Positions 1 through 11,612 of a stretch of DNA of 64,000 nucleotides are shown here, one piece after another. The notes under the pieces were generated by a model. That model searched no databases, was not told the DNA's origin, and was given only the letters and a program-made list of their open reading frames with translations. A program made the position numbers and the translations under genes. This stretch comes from Beroe ovata (lineage: Eukaryota; Ctenophora; Nuda; Beroida; Beroidae): contig CAMPET010000197.1 of the NCBI GenBank assembly GCA_946803715.1, positions 54,161 through 118,160 on the forward strand, given 5' to 3'. Within the stretch, counting starts at the first letter, position 1, and each line of letters begins with the position of its first letter.

Positions 1-2
1 GT

Positions 3-562
3 AAATTAAGACAATGTTTTCTTCCGGATAGGATAAAGAATTATTGGAACAGGTTACCAGGTTATGTAAAATCTTCAGAAAATGTTGCATCTTTTAAAGT
101 TAACTTAGAATTATTCAAGAAGGAGTCAATTTCAAACTGCTCCATTGAAAATTATTGGAGTGTGTCGAATTTGATTATCAGAAGAATAGAGGGTAGCCCC
201 AATTTTATGGAACGTAAAGAGAAGTTCAACAACTACTTGTTAGAGAATCCTTTTGTTGCAAGGAAGAAGGGTATCAACATTACTACTCATTAACTTAATT
301 AATTTATTTTTAATCTGTTCAGGTTTTTTTAATTTAGGCAGTTGTAATCACAGCTGTTATTTTGTTATTGTTGTTATTGGAATCTTTAGCATAGGAAACT
401 AGACTAGCAACTAGGTAGTAGACTATGGAAATTAACTGAAGACTTTTTGTTTCGTAGTGAGTACCCTGTGTGGGTACATAATTCAATGAATCAAATTAAT
501 GACGAGTGAAATGTCACAATTGAGTTGCCTGAAGGCAAAAACTTTTATTTATTTATTTATTT
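3..562 (+). mobile_element. 3' end of a LINE-like non-LTR retrotransposon
   Basis: An open frame runs from base 3 to the TAA at 291-293. It has the look of the extreme C-terminus of a non-LTR retrotransposon ORF2: the basic, aromatic stretch NYWNRLPGYVKSSENVASFK resembles the conserved tail after the reverse transcriptase domain in many CR1/jockey-like elements. About 250 bp of non-coding sequence follows and ends in a TTTA tetranucleotide run at 544-562, a usual LINE 3' terminus. The element is cut by the window edge, so the catalytic part is not visible. The frame has no stop before 291, so the copy may be young or recently active. Clade assignment is uncertain. Confidence 0.7.
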
Positions 563-3500
563 AATATTCCACTCATGATTCAATATTCATATCTGTGATT
601 TCAAAACGTCAGTAAAAAGTTGACACCGACGCAAAGAAATATGGCATGGGCTGAGTGATTTGTATTTGGTCTTGTGTGATGCTGATTCCTCAATAATGAA
701 TATGATGAGACGTGAGGTGTCATTATTGAGGCTTATTTATCACTTATCATGCTGTGTTGATGATTGATGAACTATCGAATCCTTTTGAGAATTAAAACCT
801 TTCGGCCGACCTACAGCATAAAAAGTGTTACATACAATGTGTCTTGTGCATGATGCATTATATGATGTCCTCAAAACAATGACCTTATGATCTACCTACA
901 AACTACAAAGCAGTTTGAATTTCGATGTTATTACCTATGATCTTTGGTGGTGAAAGATAGATACCTATAAAAATGCTAATCATGTGGACTTGATCTAGAC
1001 AATCTTTTGTGGATGCAATTCCAATTACAATCTCTGCTGTATGTTTTTAACCAAAACATTGATTCATGTGGTTCAATTGCAGGGGAGGGTAATAAAATGA
1101 TGTGATGGAATGTTCAACACCAGTACAGCTGTTCAATTTTCTTATTGCCACCTCTGGTACAGTCGTTATTGATTGCCGGCCTGAAGACCTGTACCTTAAG
1201 TGAGTTTACTTTTGGTAAACAAGTTTGAAGTATTGATATAGGTCTATTGGCCATTCTTTCCTAAATCATTATCAAATTTCAGAAACAGACTGACTTACCC
1301 CCTTCTTATACACCTGCCCTCTGATCAGCTTGATAATCTCGAACATCATGCAGGGAAGAGCAATCCTGAAAAACTTTGTACACATCACTCAGCTTTATGT
1401 CCACCAATCCCCTTACCAGAAGAAGGTTTGTGTTCCCTTATCAATTGCTGCAACAACTATATGGTTCTTATTTATTGATTTGATATAATCATAAAGCGGT
1501 TCTGTGACCCCTTTGAACGTGCTGCTTTAACAACTCTATTGTTTGTGTTTGTTGATTTGATAATTTTATAGTGCTGTATCATGGCATGGGGTGCTTTGCT
1601 GAGAATTTACTAGGGGACCTGTTTCTTCCTTGTTGTTACAATCTATATGTTTAAATCTACACATAAACCACTCTTGTTGTTAATAGATAACTGTTAAGCA
1701 TAAGGTTGATTGCTTCCTTGAAAGGTTTGATGTTTACCTATATGGTTTGTATACTTAGTCATGAGGTAAAGTTGATATAGTGATGAGATTGCTATAGCTG
1801 CTACACACTAATGATAAATGTGTTACATATCAAATATTGTTTCGGAATGAAGACATCTGAAAGAGATTAATAAAAGCCACTTTTGATGTCATTGCAATAT
1901 TTCTTTAGTCTCATATGTCAATGTGGCAGTTAAGATGCCAATTGAGTCCACAAATCGTATTCACATCTTATTCAAAATGTAACTCACATATCAGCCATCT
2001 CTCTCAATATCTCTCTAGATGCAATCTTCATACTTCATCAACAGTTTATTATATTGCCACCAGAAGACCTTTATATGGTTTATGAAACTTAATGAAACTA
2101 GGTGTGGCCATGGTCTACTCTTAATCAGTGAATTGGACACTGTACAGTGCTCCATGCACAAATCTGCAGCATAGGTCGTGATGATACAATCACCTGATAC
2201 CACTGTGTATAAACAGTGAAGACTGTCTGATATTATGGCCTGCACATGAACTGCATTAATTATCTTCTAATGACCCTAATCTGGTTAGACTCTGTAAGTT
2301 ATCCATCAACGTAGGTGTGATAATGAGCACAAACCCCCAGACTATGCAATATACAATGTGGGAGAAGCTGTTATGTATTGAGTTGATATATCTATTATCT
2401 TATATCATTACATTTACTTCATATTAGACAGATTGAACTCTCCTGCAACCTATCGAGATAGTTTAGAAATTTCCCTAAATGTACTGTCTGCTGCTGTAAT
2501 GGTGCTATGTTACACATATAATGTACGTAGACGTTGCAGATATACTCGGACAGCTCACATACAAACGTACAAGTTTCTTATAATGGAATCTCTTTCACAG
2601 TCGTTATCTTGAGAGTATTAGATCAGCACATAATATTACTGTTTGATCCATTAACTGGGGAGTGGGGTCTCTACGTGGATGACAGTTATCAGTGAACCTT
2701 CGATCATGTGATAAATTGGACTCATAATGGAACCAGCACGGCAACTTGAGCTAACAATAGCCAGGGGATCTGTAAATTACTTGATTCACCCTCTGCCCAA
2801 TGATCATGGTACAGCTCTGAGAAAAAATATTTATTACATCGGTCACATCCTAGAACTTAAATCACATACGCTTTTTTTATATGGGGAGTAAGAACTGCAA
2901 CTTTTGTGACGTGGTATATAGAAATATGAAATCTTCAATATTAAATTTCGCTCTGAGATAGAACCGCATAACTCCACTGGGGTTAAAGCGTTATTTCAAA
3001 ATAAATGGACAGCTTGCGAAGGGAACCAATATGATTTGCACAGAAAATATTCCCTTACCCATTTTTGGAATGAATCCTGCAGGTCAAGCTACAGTTGATT
3101 ATTCGAATAAATTGTTTTTTGGGACACTACGATGATCCAGGAGTCAATCACGTATTTCTATTCGAGAGGTGGTCAAGACATTTTATAGGTAGCCGAACGG
3201 TGTGAATGTAATTAGACCATATTAGGAAGTAAGGGGCCTGCATGATTCAACTAGCTCTGATCTGATGATACGATAATGGCTGCACAGAGAGGGCTGTCAA
3301 ATATTGCTGTCACCAGTGGTGGTGGACCCTCGACACAGTAAATATATTTTCTCTCTAGATCTCTTGCATCAAGGCTCCTTTGAGAAGGTATAAAATCGGT
3401 AGTGGGTAGCGATAGGTGATGGAAAAATTGTATTTCGATGAATTGTTGACAGAAAAGATTGATCCTACAGTAATGTAAATTGCAATACTCCAAGCATTAA

Positions 3501-4039
3501 CAATAGATAGGTATGGACAGTCAACTTTGCGACTGTTGTATGAGTAATTCAGGTGATCTTGGGAATGCGTGTCTAGAGCCAGGAAAACTGAAACATGATC
3601 GATACAATCACGTGACATAGTATGGTCATTGGTCACGTGTGAGTGTCTGACGTCACGGTCACTCTCTCTCTCTCTTTCAACAAATATTGCGAGAAAGAAA
3701 TGCGCCTGGATATGATCCAATTTCATAACCTTCGTGAATAATAATGAATAGAAAGAAATAATGAAGACATCAACGCGAGAATTTCAATTTTCATCACATT
3801 GGCAAATTACTCGATTTTGAAATAAGGGGTAGATAATGCAATTACCTGATGTATAGGTATCGTAATTAATCGGATCAAGAGGATAAGATGTATTTTACAC
3901 ATTACACTTCAATCTAGGGCAGAAAAGATGCCTAAATTGTTTGGTGTAAGGAATGCCACTTGTTAAGAATATATCATTGGTTAGAATATTTCTTGTTATC
4001 ATTGAGTCAGTGATATACTGTCTATTGTATCGTGGTGTC
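563..4039. other. AT-rich spacer with no complete gene recognised
   Basis: I found no chain of exons here with matching splice phases. One isolated exon-like piece on the minus strand (1299-1365) is listed separately. The open frames present are short, have poor coding character and overlap one another. No RNA gene was recognised. Confidence 0.5.
1299..1365 (-). CDS. Possible isolated coding exon, unidentified membrane protein
   Basis: On the minus strand a TTTTCAG acceptor is followed by 22 open codons and a strong GTAAGT donor. The predicted residues read IALPCMMFEIIKLIRGQVYK, a hydrophobic-to-basic pattern like the cytoplasmic edge of a membrane helix. Neighbouring exons could not be found with confidence, so the parent gene is unknown. 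It could be a chance open stretch. What supports it is the strong donor and acceptor around a phase-consistent frame. Confidence 0.3.
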
Positions 4040-4320
4040 AGTGATGTCGCTGTGACGTAGAAATGTAAACCATGGAATGCGCTGACACCAGTACGTCAGA
4101 ACAGGCCTGTTTGACGAATTAGTACCGATTCGTCACAACTCGTTGACACCCTTGCATGGATGTGACGTAGGAATGCTGTCGATGGAGTGTGTTGACACCA
4201 GAACATCAAAACTGGCCTGAGTGACGAATGACTACCGATTCGTTACAACTCGTTGACACCAATGCGTGGATGTGACGTGGGAATGCTGACGATGCGCAGC
4301 GCCGACACCAGTGCGTACTG
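4040..4320. repeat. 110-bp tandem repeat, about 2.5 copies
   Basis: The string TGTGACGTAGGAATG recurs with small changes at 4051, 4161 and 4271, exactly 110 bp apart each time. Between copies the order is the same: GTTGACACC, then a GTCAGAAC/CATCAAAAC block, then GACGAAT and CCGATTCGT. Each unit carries a CRE-like TGACGT and a TGACACCA motif. The array lies about 550 bp upstream of the phosphatase gene. Confidence 0.85.
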
Positions 4321-4866
4321 CGTCAGAATCTGTGATATGTCATTCACTAATTTCGGTGATTGTATAGTCGTTGGTGTCAGAGACACTTCAATGAAGCTAT
4401 CCCAATCATGTCGCACTGTCGCTCTTCACTAATAATAAGATCAACCTGTGCTGTTCACGATATTGACAGTCACATATTACTGTCATCATCTGTCACAATA
4501 TCAACATTGCGATGGCCATATTTTGGAACGTCTGTAACGCGCGACAACAGAACTTCTGCATCTTTCGCGCGCTCATTTGAGTTAAGACGCGCCGCGCATA
4601 ACACATTTCTGTAAGATTGTGTCAGCGCGCGCCCCGAAAAAGTGGCGAAGAACACTTTCGAGCGGACAGAATTGTAAAATTCAAACTTTTTCGGGAATAG
4701 ATCCTTTTCGGGGATAGATCCTTTGTATTCAGATACTCTGAATCATCAAGCTATCAACTCACAGTGCCAGCCAAATCGACTCTTTACTTTTGAACATCTG
4801 GCTAATGACAGTGCATAATAACGCAGCATAATAAACCCAGTTACTATTTCAGCTGTGGCTAAAGCA

Positions 4867-6262
4867 ATGCAAGGGATAGAGAGCATAGTTGGACCATATG
4901 AGAGATGCGTATTCAGAAACCGTTCTAAAGCCCGGGTTATGCTTATCGGAGAGCAGCCGGCACTAACAAATGGCATGGTCAGACTAGCGTCTCTCCTCAT
5001 TGCAGAGGAGAAGTGTTTGGGAGTTCACCACACGTCCTTCGAGTTCAAGGAGTTCTGTGAGATGTATCCCTTCACTGTGGAGACGAAGAGCAGGAGGACG
5101 AGTAACTGTTCGGATTCCATGAGACCATCGCTTTCACTCGAGTTGGATGACCTGTCGGTTAGTGTGCCCATTCTTTGGGTATTGATTTTACTGACACATG
5201 GTGTTATCAGCGAATCTGATCATTGACCGGATTTATTGCAGATAATGAAACAGAAGAAAGCCCTGGTCACACAGTACCCTAACGCTATCCTTGGCAAAAA
5301 CCTATTTTTAGGTTCTAGGCAACAAGCTCTCAATCTCCGCATGATGGCTTCTATGAAGATCACACATATCATTAGGTAGTGCAGTGGTACAACACAAACA
5401 ACAGAATTGTGCTATTTGCAAAGTTGACATCTACAACTCTACACAGAATAATGTGAAATCAAGATCAACTTAACAGAATTTGTCTGATTAATATGATACT
5501 GAATGAAAATGTTCAGAGCGCATGATATACGTGAAAATAGGTGCAGAGAAGACTTGGAAAATTTTGAGGTTTATAAAAGATCTTCAACAATAAAATATCT
5601 TGGTAAGAAATTGAAAGCATGTTGTAAAATTAAGTTAAAATATAACTAATATTACCTGAAAATAATGACCCCGTATGATTAAAAAAGCTAACATGTATTA
5701 GTATTACCATTTACCACTACTTCATATCAATTATGGTTCATAACAAATCAATTATTCCCCAATTATAGATGTGAGTGTCGATGATAAACTGGGAACAGAA
5801 ATAGGGATGTTCCTCAAGCCCTGCATAGCCTTCTACAACGAGGCTGTAGAAACAAACAGGGAAAACAGTGTTTTTGTTCATTGTAACATGGGCATATCCC
5901 GATCATCTACAATAGTCATAGCGTAAGTGTCATTCGACCGTGTTTCGAGCTATCTTCCTATTCACGAAGAGACGTTACCATGACAACCATGATTAACTCC
6001 CCCAATTATTACTGAGTCCGTCACTTTCCTCAGAATTCTAATGACGAATGAGAACATGACTCTAAAAGCAGCACTGAATCACGCTCAAGATTGCAGATCG
6101 GTCGTGCAGCCAAACTACTCCTTTATGAAGGAGCTGATAAAGTACGAGCTCTCGCTCCATGGATCGAATTCGATCAAAATGTCGGAACTCACGAAACTAA
6201 ATGCCCATTATAGTCGAGCGTATGCTATGGATGTGCAGGACAAAACGTGTAATTTGCTCTAA
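4867..6262 (+). CDS. Rhodanese-like/dual-specificity protein phosphatase (STYXL1-like)
   Basis: Five exons chain in phase: 4867-5157, 5242-5375, 5517-5602, 5769-5922 and 6034-6262, giving about 297 aa from the ATG at 4867. An in-frame stop at 4819 lies upstream, and a CAG acceptor at 4850-4852 means a further 5' exon is possible. The N-terminal part, ending around FKEFCEMYPF, resembles the end of a rhodanese-like domain of MAP-kinase phosphatases. Next comes the dual-specificity core: a YPNAILGKNLFLGS strand, YLDVSVDD with the probable general acid, and the P-loop HCNMGISRSS near residue 208. The order rhodanese plus phosphatase is that of DUSP/MKP proteins and of STYXL1. Vertebrate STYXL1 is a pseudophosphatase, whereas this P-loop keeps Cys and Arg, so it should be able to dephosphorylate Tyr/Ser/Thr. 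Closest-relative assignment is by memory of the family and needs a tree. Confidence 0.85.
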
Positions 6263-6830
6263 CCGAACTGCTCTTAATACCGAACTGACATGTGCAAGTT
6301 GACTGCTGAATTCTTGAATTTCTTTTATCATCAAATTTTAAAATACTTGTAAGCGTTTACTAACCTGATTAAAATATTAGATTTGATACATATGATATAT
6401 ATTCTGATAAATTTTATTTGAATTTCTCCTGATTCAGATTTTCGTGTTCCTCTATTGTTGATGTTGAACTTGAAGCCGATGCATTAATTGTTGCTGTATT
6501 TTATCTGTATATTCATGCTCTGGTTTGTATCCTTATTTGAACGGTTTGAATCACATTTCCCTACTCTCATTTGTCTGTTTCAAAAATATTGGGATGAAAA
6601 TGTCTCCACGCCGTAAAATATAATATACGACCATGAACTTGAAGGGGAGAAGGGTTGCGTAAGTAAATCAATTTCAAGGTCACCGCCAATCTACGTCCCA
6701 GTTTTCTGTATAAATTCGCGGCGAAAACATGTCTGTTCTCTCCCCTTCTCTTGACCTCCCCTTCTCTTGACTTCCCCGTGTGTCTCTGATAAAATATGTA
6801 TCTCTTTCCGGATGAAGGAGTCTCTATGTG

Positions 6831-9257
6831 CTAGACGAGCAGTGAATGATGATTGTCCCCATTTCCAATGTCTGCAGGTGATATCCCGTGACACTCCTCA
6901 ACCCCAATCTTCTTCTCTTCTATCTTCTTCACCTCCTCCTCGTCTGTCTCCTGGCAGTCAGCCAACAAGTCTGAGTAGGAGTGCGGTAGTTGGGACGCGT
7001 TGCGCGCCACGCACGTGTTGATAAACGCGAAGATAACCGAAGTCAGAAGAATTCCTCCGCATGCAGTTAGTCTGAGCGACCCGGCTGATTCTGCGTTACA
7101 GAGAGGATGTGTCTCGTTTGTGATTCTGAGACAATTTGACTGGAGAACAGTGTTGAGAAGACCACCCAACACATAGGCTGCACTCAAACCTGAATTTGGG
7201 AAACGGATGTTACATATCACAAGTGTATCCTAAAGTACTGATTTCTCCTCAAGAATACTTCCTAAAGTTCTAATTACACTTGCAGTTGCAAGGCATTGGA
7301 GATTAATAGCACTATAACAGTTATAGCAATTGTGGCAGAAGCAGTCAAATCCAATCACCTGAGATGTAGAAAGCTCTATTGAGTGTGGGAATCTGTTTGA
7401 CAGTGGTGAACGCAAGAGCCAGCGCAGTAGCAGTTAACATCAGACTAACTCCAGTGAACACCCTGAGAGAGTGAGAGTGTTACAAGGTACCCAACTTGAG
7501 ATTGTCACTGTATATCGGGTTGTGATGCATTATGGGAATCATGAGTTGCAAAGAGAAATAGTAATGATCTAATCATGTCCTGTTATGGATGACCAACAAA
7601 CGGTATTGTTCGGCATTTAATAACATGGAGTATCCATTTTCAGCGACATATAAGTCACGAAATAATAGCTAGTAGCTACAGATCATGGCCCGAAACATAC
7701 ATTTGTGAAACAATTTAATAACTGTTGTTAACTCACTTGGCCTGTGACCAGAAGTTCTCCGTCACAAATTCGCCACCGGACGCCACCAGGGCGAGAATCC
7801 CCGCTCCGAGTACTGCGCAAACGTTTACCACATACACAAAGACCGGGAGTTGAGAAAGGAGGGCGGCGAGCACGAATCCGGACAACTGTATTATGAGTGT
7901 GATAATAACTTTGCCGAGGAGCTCGAACTCTCCGTGTTGCAAGTCTATCAGATCCGCGAGGAGATGCGAGGCGAGTCCGAGGAGAAGAGAGAAGATGACA
8001 TTGGTGAGGTAGATACGATTGGTGAGGTGATGGGTGAGGAAGTACTTGATACTGGAGGTGTGGACTACCCCCGGGGTGAAGTCTATCTCAGGAGGAAGTC
8101 CCTTGGTGCCACCCCGTGCCACTTTGTGTCGCAGTGAGGCTGACACTAGGAGTAGAAGAGGGAATACTAGGATACCAATACATCCAATGACAACTGTCAC
8201 CATCCTCCACTCAAAGAGTAGCCTAGTGATGCCAGCCGTTGCTAGGCTACCAACTGAAGTGGCACAGAAGAAGAGCGCGACCACTAGGTTACAGAATCGA
8301 GGTTCAGATTGTTCCACCACCCATGCAAGCATCGCTATCCCAGCCACTGATGTGAACGCTCCTTTCACAAACTCCAAATACGTGAACATAACCATGCCAG
8401 AGGTAGCTTTGTAGACTAGGGTTGTCAATATACTGAAGAAAATGCAGAGCGTGGCCACGTTTTTCCGTCCCAGAGAATCTGTGAACACGCCTCCCAGGAG
8501 GCTGCCACAGAGAAGTCCGGCAAAATTGATGAGTTTCGGCTCGACAAGACGGTAGAGAGGGCAGTAGGTCCCGTATTCGAGTATGGGAGTCCGGACAAAG
8601 GTGAAGTTCCAGTGGAACTCGGTTCCAGAGCTCATGTAGCAGATTCCGTGTTTGTAGTAGTCCATCGCCTGAGAGTGGGGGTGTTTGAGTAGGGGATCAG
8701 TGGGGGATTTGAGTAGGAGATCAGGGTGAAAACTTGATTAATATTATCACTATAAATCCCCTCAAAACATCAAACTCACACTGTACTTTTTGCAGGTGGA
8801 CGAAACCCCCAAATTAACATCGTCCACACACGTCCAGCTGATTTGTGGAGTGAGGAGGAGGTGAGTAGAGGACATCATGTAAAGGGACACCACATTGAGG
8901 AGTAGAAAACACGTGATCACCACTCTACTCCTCAGAAAACCTAGCCGTGGAGATCATACAAGTGTAATAATGTGTGTTTCCCGTGTTTACATGTACAATA
9001 CTGTACTATGTTCAAATTCTTAAATGTTTGCAAATTTGGGGTGCCCAAACTCATTTGAGCTCACCCTGAAATCTCACCGGCGTGACTCAGTGGTTTTCTG
9101 AGAGGCGTGGTGTTGCGATGCACATACGCTCTCCAGTCAACTTCCTCTGCTTTATCGGACGGAACTTTAGAGTAAACTGTGAAGTTGGCCAGAACCCATT
9201 TGTGAAGCATATCGGGATAGGACCAGCCTGTCTCTTGGTTAAAGTGTGAGGAACAAC
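6831..9257 (-). CDS. SLC22-like organic-ion transporter (MFS), 5' end incomplete
   Basis: Minus-strand exons 9257-9078, 8940-8780, 8668-7737, 7462-7359 and 7189-6831 join with consistent phases, giving about 578 codons. At least one 5' exon with the start codon was not found. The large exon carries the MFS loop signature GGVFTDSLGRKN between helices 2 and 3, as in organic cation/anion transporters, then alternating hydrophobic helices to TM9. The last two exons add TM10-TM12. The loop after TM1 holds Cys and the N-glycosylation site NFT, as is usual for SLC22. The C-terminus is a charged cytosolic tail with an acidic-basic run (EEEVKKIEEKK). The first exon found encodes a hydrophilic segment (PDMLHKWVLANFTVYSK), unlike the usual short SLC22 N-terminus. 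Substrate cannot be predicted. Confidence 0.8.
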
Positions 9258-11060
9258 CTTAAAATCAAATTTTGCATTAAATTGTTGCGAATATGAAAAA
9301 CAAATGCGAAGTTTTAAGAGGAAACAAAACTAAGAGGAGCTAACTACTATATAGGAACCAGAAAGAGCTCACAAGTCTATCGTTTACAGAATATTCTAGA
9401 AGATTGGAATCAGCTTATGTTTTTAGGGGAAGGGAAAGGAATGTTGAGCTAGTATGCAAAAATACGCATTTTTAACTGCGATAAATTTAAAATGCCAAGA
9501 ACTCCGGAAAAATTAATGCGATTGCAACAAGCCCATCAAACAGATTAGGAGCGATATGAAAATGGAAATAATTTTCCCCGGAATATTTCGGCAGGAACAA
9601 CTATAGTAGGTCGTCGTGGTAAATCGATGAATAACAATCATATAATATGCAGACGTCAGCCTAACCTAGTAATAGTGCTACACATAGGTTGGAATATTCT
9701 TTAAGAAGCACATACATAGCATGAGAAAGGTAATCAGTCTACAATCAGAGATATAAAGTTAGAACAACTTATCTTCCAGACATAAGAAATGTTACAATTT
9801 CGGCCGAGCAGAACACAGAATCATAACTCCGAAATTGAAGTGAAGTTAACTATCCGTATATATAAGCTACGAGAGTTATCAGTTAACTAGCAATATCTTG
9901 TTGCGAATTGGGATTCAATTAAATATTTCATACGGAAGGTTCATGCTAGGTTGCTTCGCAACAGATATAGGCGCTACAGCAACACGCAGTGTCCATAGCA
10001 ACCACTTATGTTGCCACATCCCTGGAAAAATGAAAATAAGGCAGCAACTTCATGAAAAGTGAAGGAAGTTCAACAGTTATAATCTGACCGGATGATAACA
10101 ATGCAAATCCAATTCTGGGTGTGTTTTCTTAACAACTATAAATACAAACAATGCATTTTTACACCCGCATGCGATAGAGGACAGAGAACAATGTATGTCG
10201 AAGGAGTGTGTAGGGTGTACACGTCCGGAAACATAATTAAGTGATCTCATTATGGAATTATTCAATTATTCGATAATAGTTTAAGTAAACACGACGGTAG
10301 CGAGATTGTAGAAAACCGTTCGGAAACATGCTCCGAGAAATTGGCTAATTCCTGGAAACGTCTGTACGTGATAATCACAATTGATCCTTGCCACGACATA
10401 TAGGAGGATATTCGTCGACCAAAAACACAAGGAAATATTTCAACAAATTGTCGTACGAACCGTTGACTTTCACTCCATTCAGCAAAAGTACCACTATAAC
10501 AAGATTCGTCAATACTCTATTCTATAGCTAGCTTGAATTACTTGAGTGTATTGGAATGTTGAGCTAAACCACTCGATTGCCAGCAAAACTGAATACAAGT
10601 ACAACAATTATGTGATGTCAGGTGCAGTTTTTTGCCAAAACTTCAAAAATCGTGGCTATAAGAATAACTGAATATTAATAAATTCATCACGTATTTTCAG
10701 CAAATTTTCTCGAACAGCTTAATTTATTTTTAGCGAAAAACCAGGGGGATGGATGATTGATCGATAAATCACTGGTTGTATCTCAATCTGTTTACAGTTT
10801 TCATAGTTCTATAGAACTGTGAAAATTATGCCAGTAGAGTATAGATACAAACTATAGAGTATATCGGTGCAAACTGATAGAGAGCGATTACATAACAAAA
10901 GCCTGAAAACTCAAAAAACGAAGGACTTGCTTCAAATTGGACAGCTATTATAGGTAGAACTATTCGTGAAAAGGGAGCGCTTATTGGCCGTCAATAAGAT
11001 CAAAGAAGCAGCAACAACAGATCAATACCACTAGAGTCAATGGTCGGTAGTGTAATACAA

Positions 11061-11282
11061 TCTGTGTGGGGGTGTGTGTCTGTGTGTGAATCTGTGTGAG
11101 GGTGTGTGTCTGTGTGTGAATCTGTGTGTATGTGTGACGTGTGTGTGAATCTGTGTGTGTATCTGTATTTATTCGTGTGTAACTGTGAGTATGTGTGAAC
11201 TGTGAGTGTCTCTCTATGTGTGAGTGTGTGTATGTGTTACATGTTTGTGTCTGTGTCTGTTTGTGTTTGTACGTGTGTGTGA
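11061..11282. repeat. TG-rich microsatellite/minisatellite
   Basis: Imperfect TG repeats are interrupted by a higher-order unit (GGGTGTGTGTCTGTGTGTGAATCTG) that repeats near the start of the tract. Confidence 0.9.
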
Positions 11283-11587
11283 AGCTCGGCATAATGTGAC
11301 AGAGTGTGCGATTGGCTGAGCAAAAATTATAATCCTGAGGAAAATTGCATTTGAATAATTGTTACGGAAACTGAATTAGGTATATATTATTCGCATCTAT
11401 ATTTCACTGCGCTACGGGAATTTTGATGTGTGCCATGGTGGTCCAGGACAAATCGGTTTATAGGAATCGAGAATTCAAAATCGATGGAATGTGATGGAAC
11501 ACGGTCTCACGACGATGTCAATATCGATGTCAATATGTATACTGATGACTGAATTATTATACCAGATTGGTAGCGTGTCACTATTAT

Positions 11588-11612
11588 ATAGGGTGTAGAT
11601 TCTACACCCTAT
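11588..11612. repeat. Perfect 12-bp-arm palindrome
   Basis: AGGGTGTAGA at 11590-11599 is followed, after one T, by its exact reverse complement TCTACACCCT at 11601-11610. Two further base pairs extend the outer ends. It would form a stem of 12 pairs. Function unknown. Confidence 0.8.

Noticed and set aside
4470-4655. Possible small genes on both strands in the CG-rich block upstream of the phosphatase
   Set aside because: Short, overlapping, no motif; the CG-rich composition alone keeps frames open.
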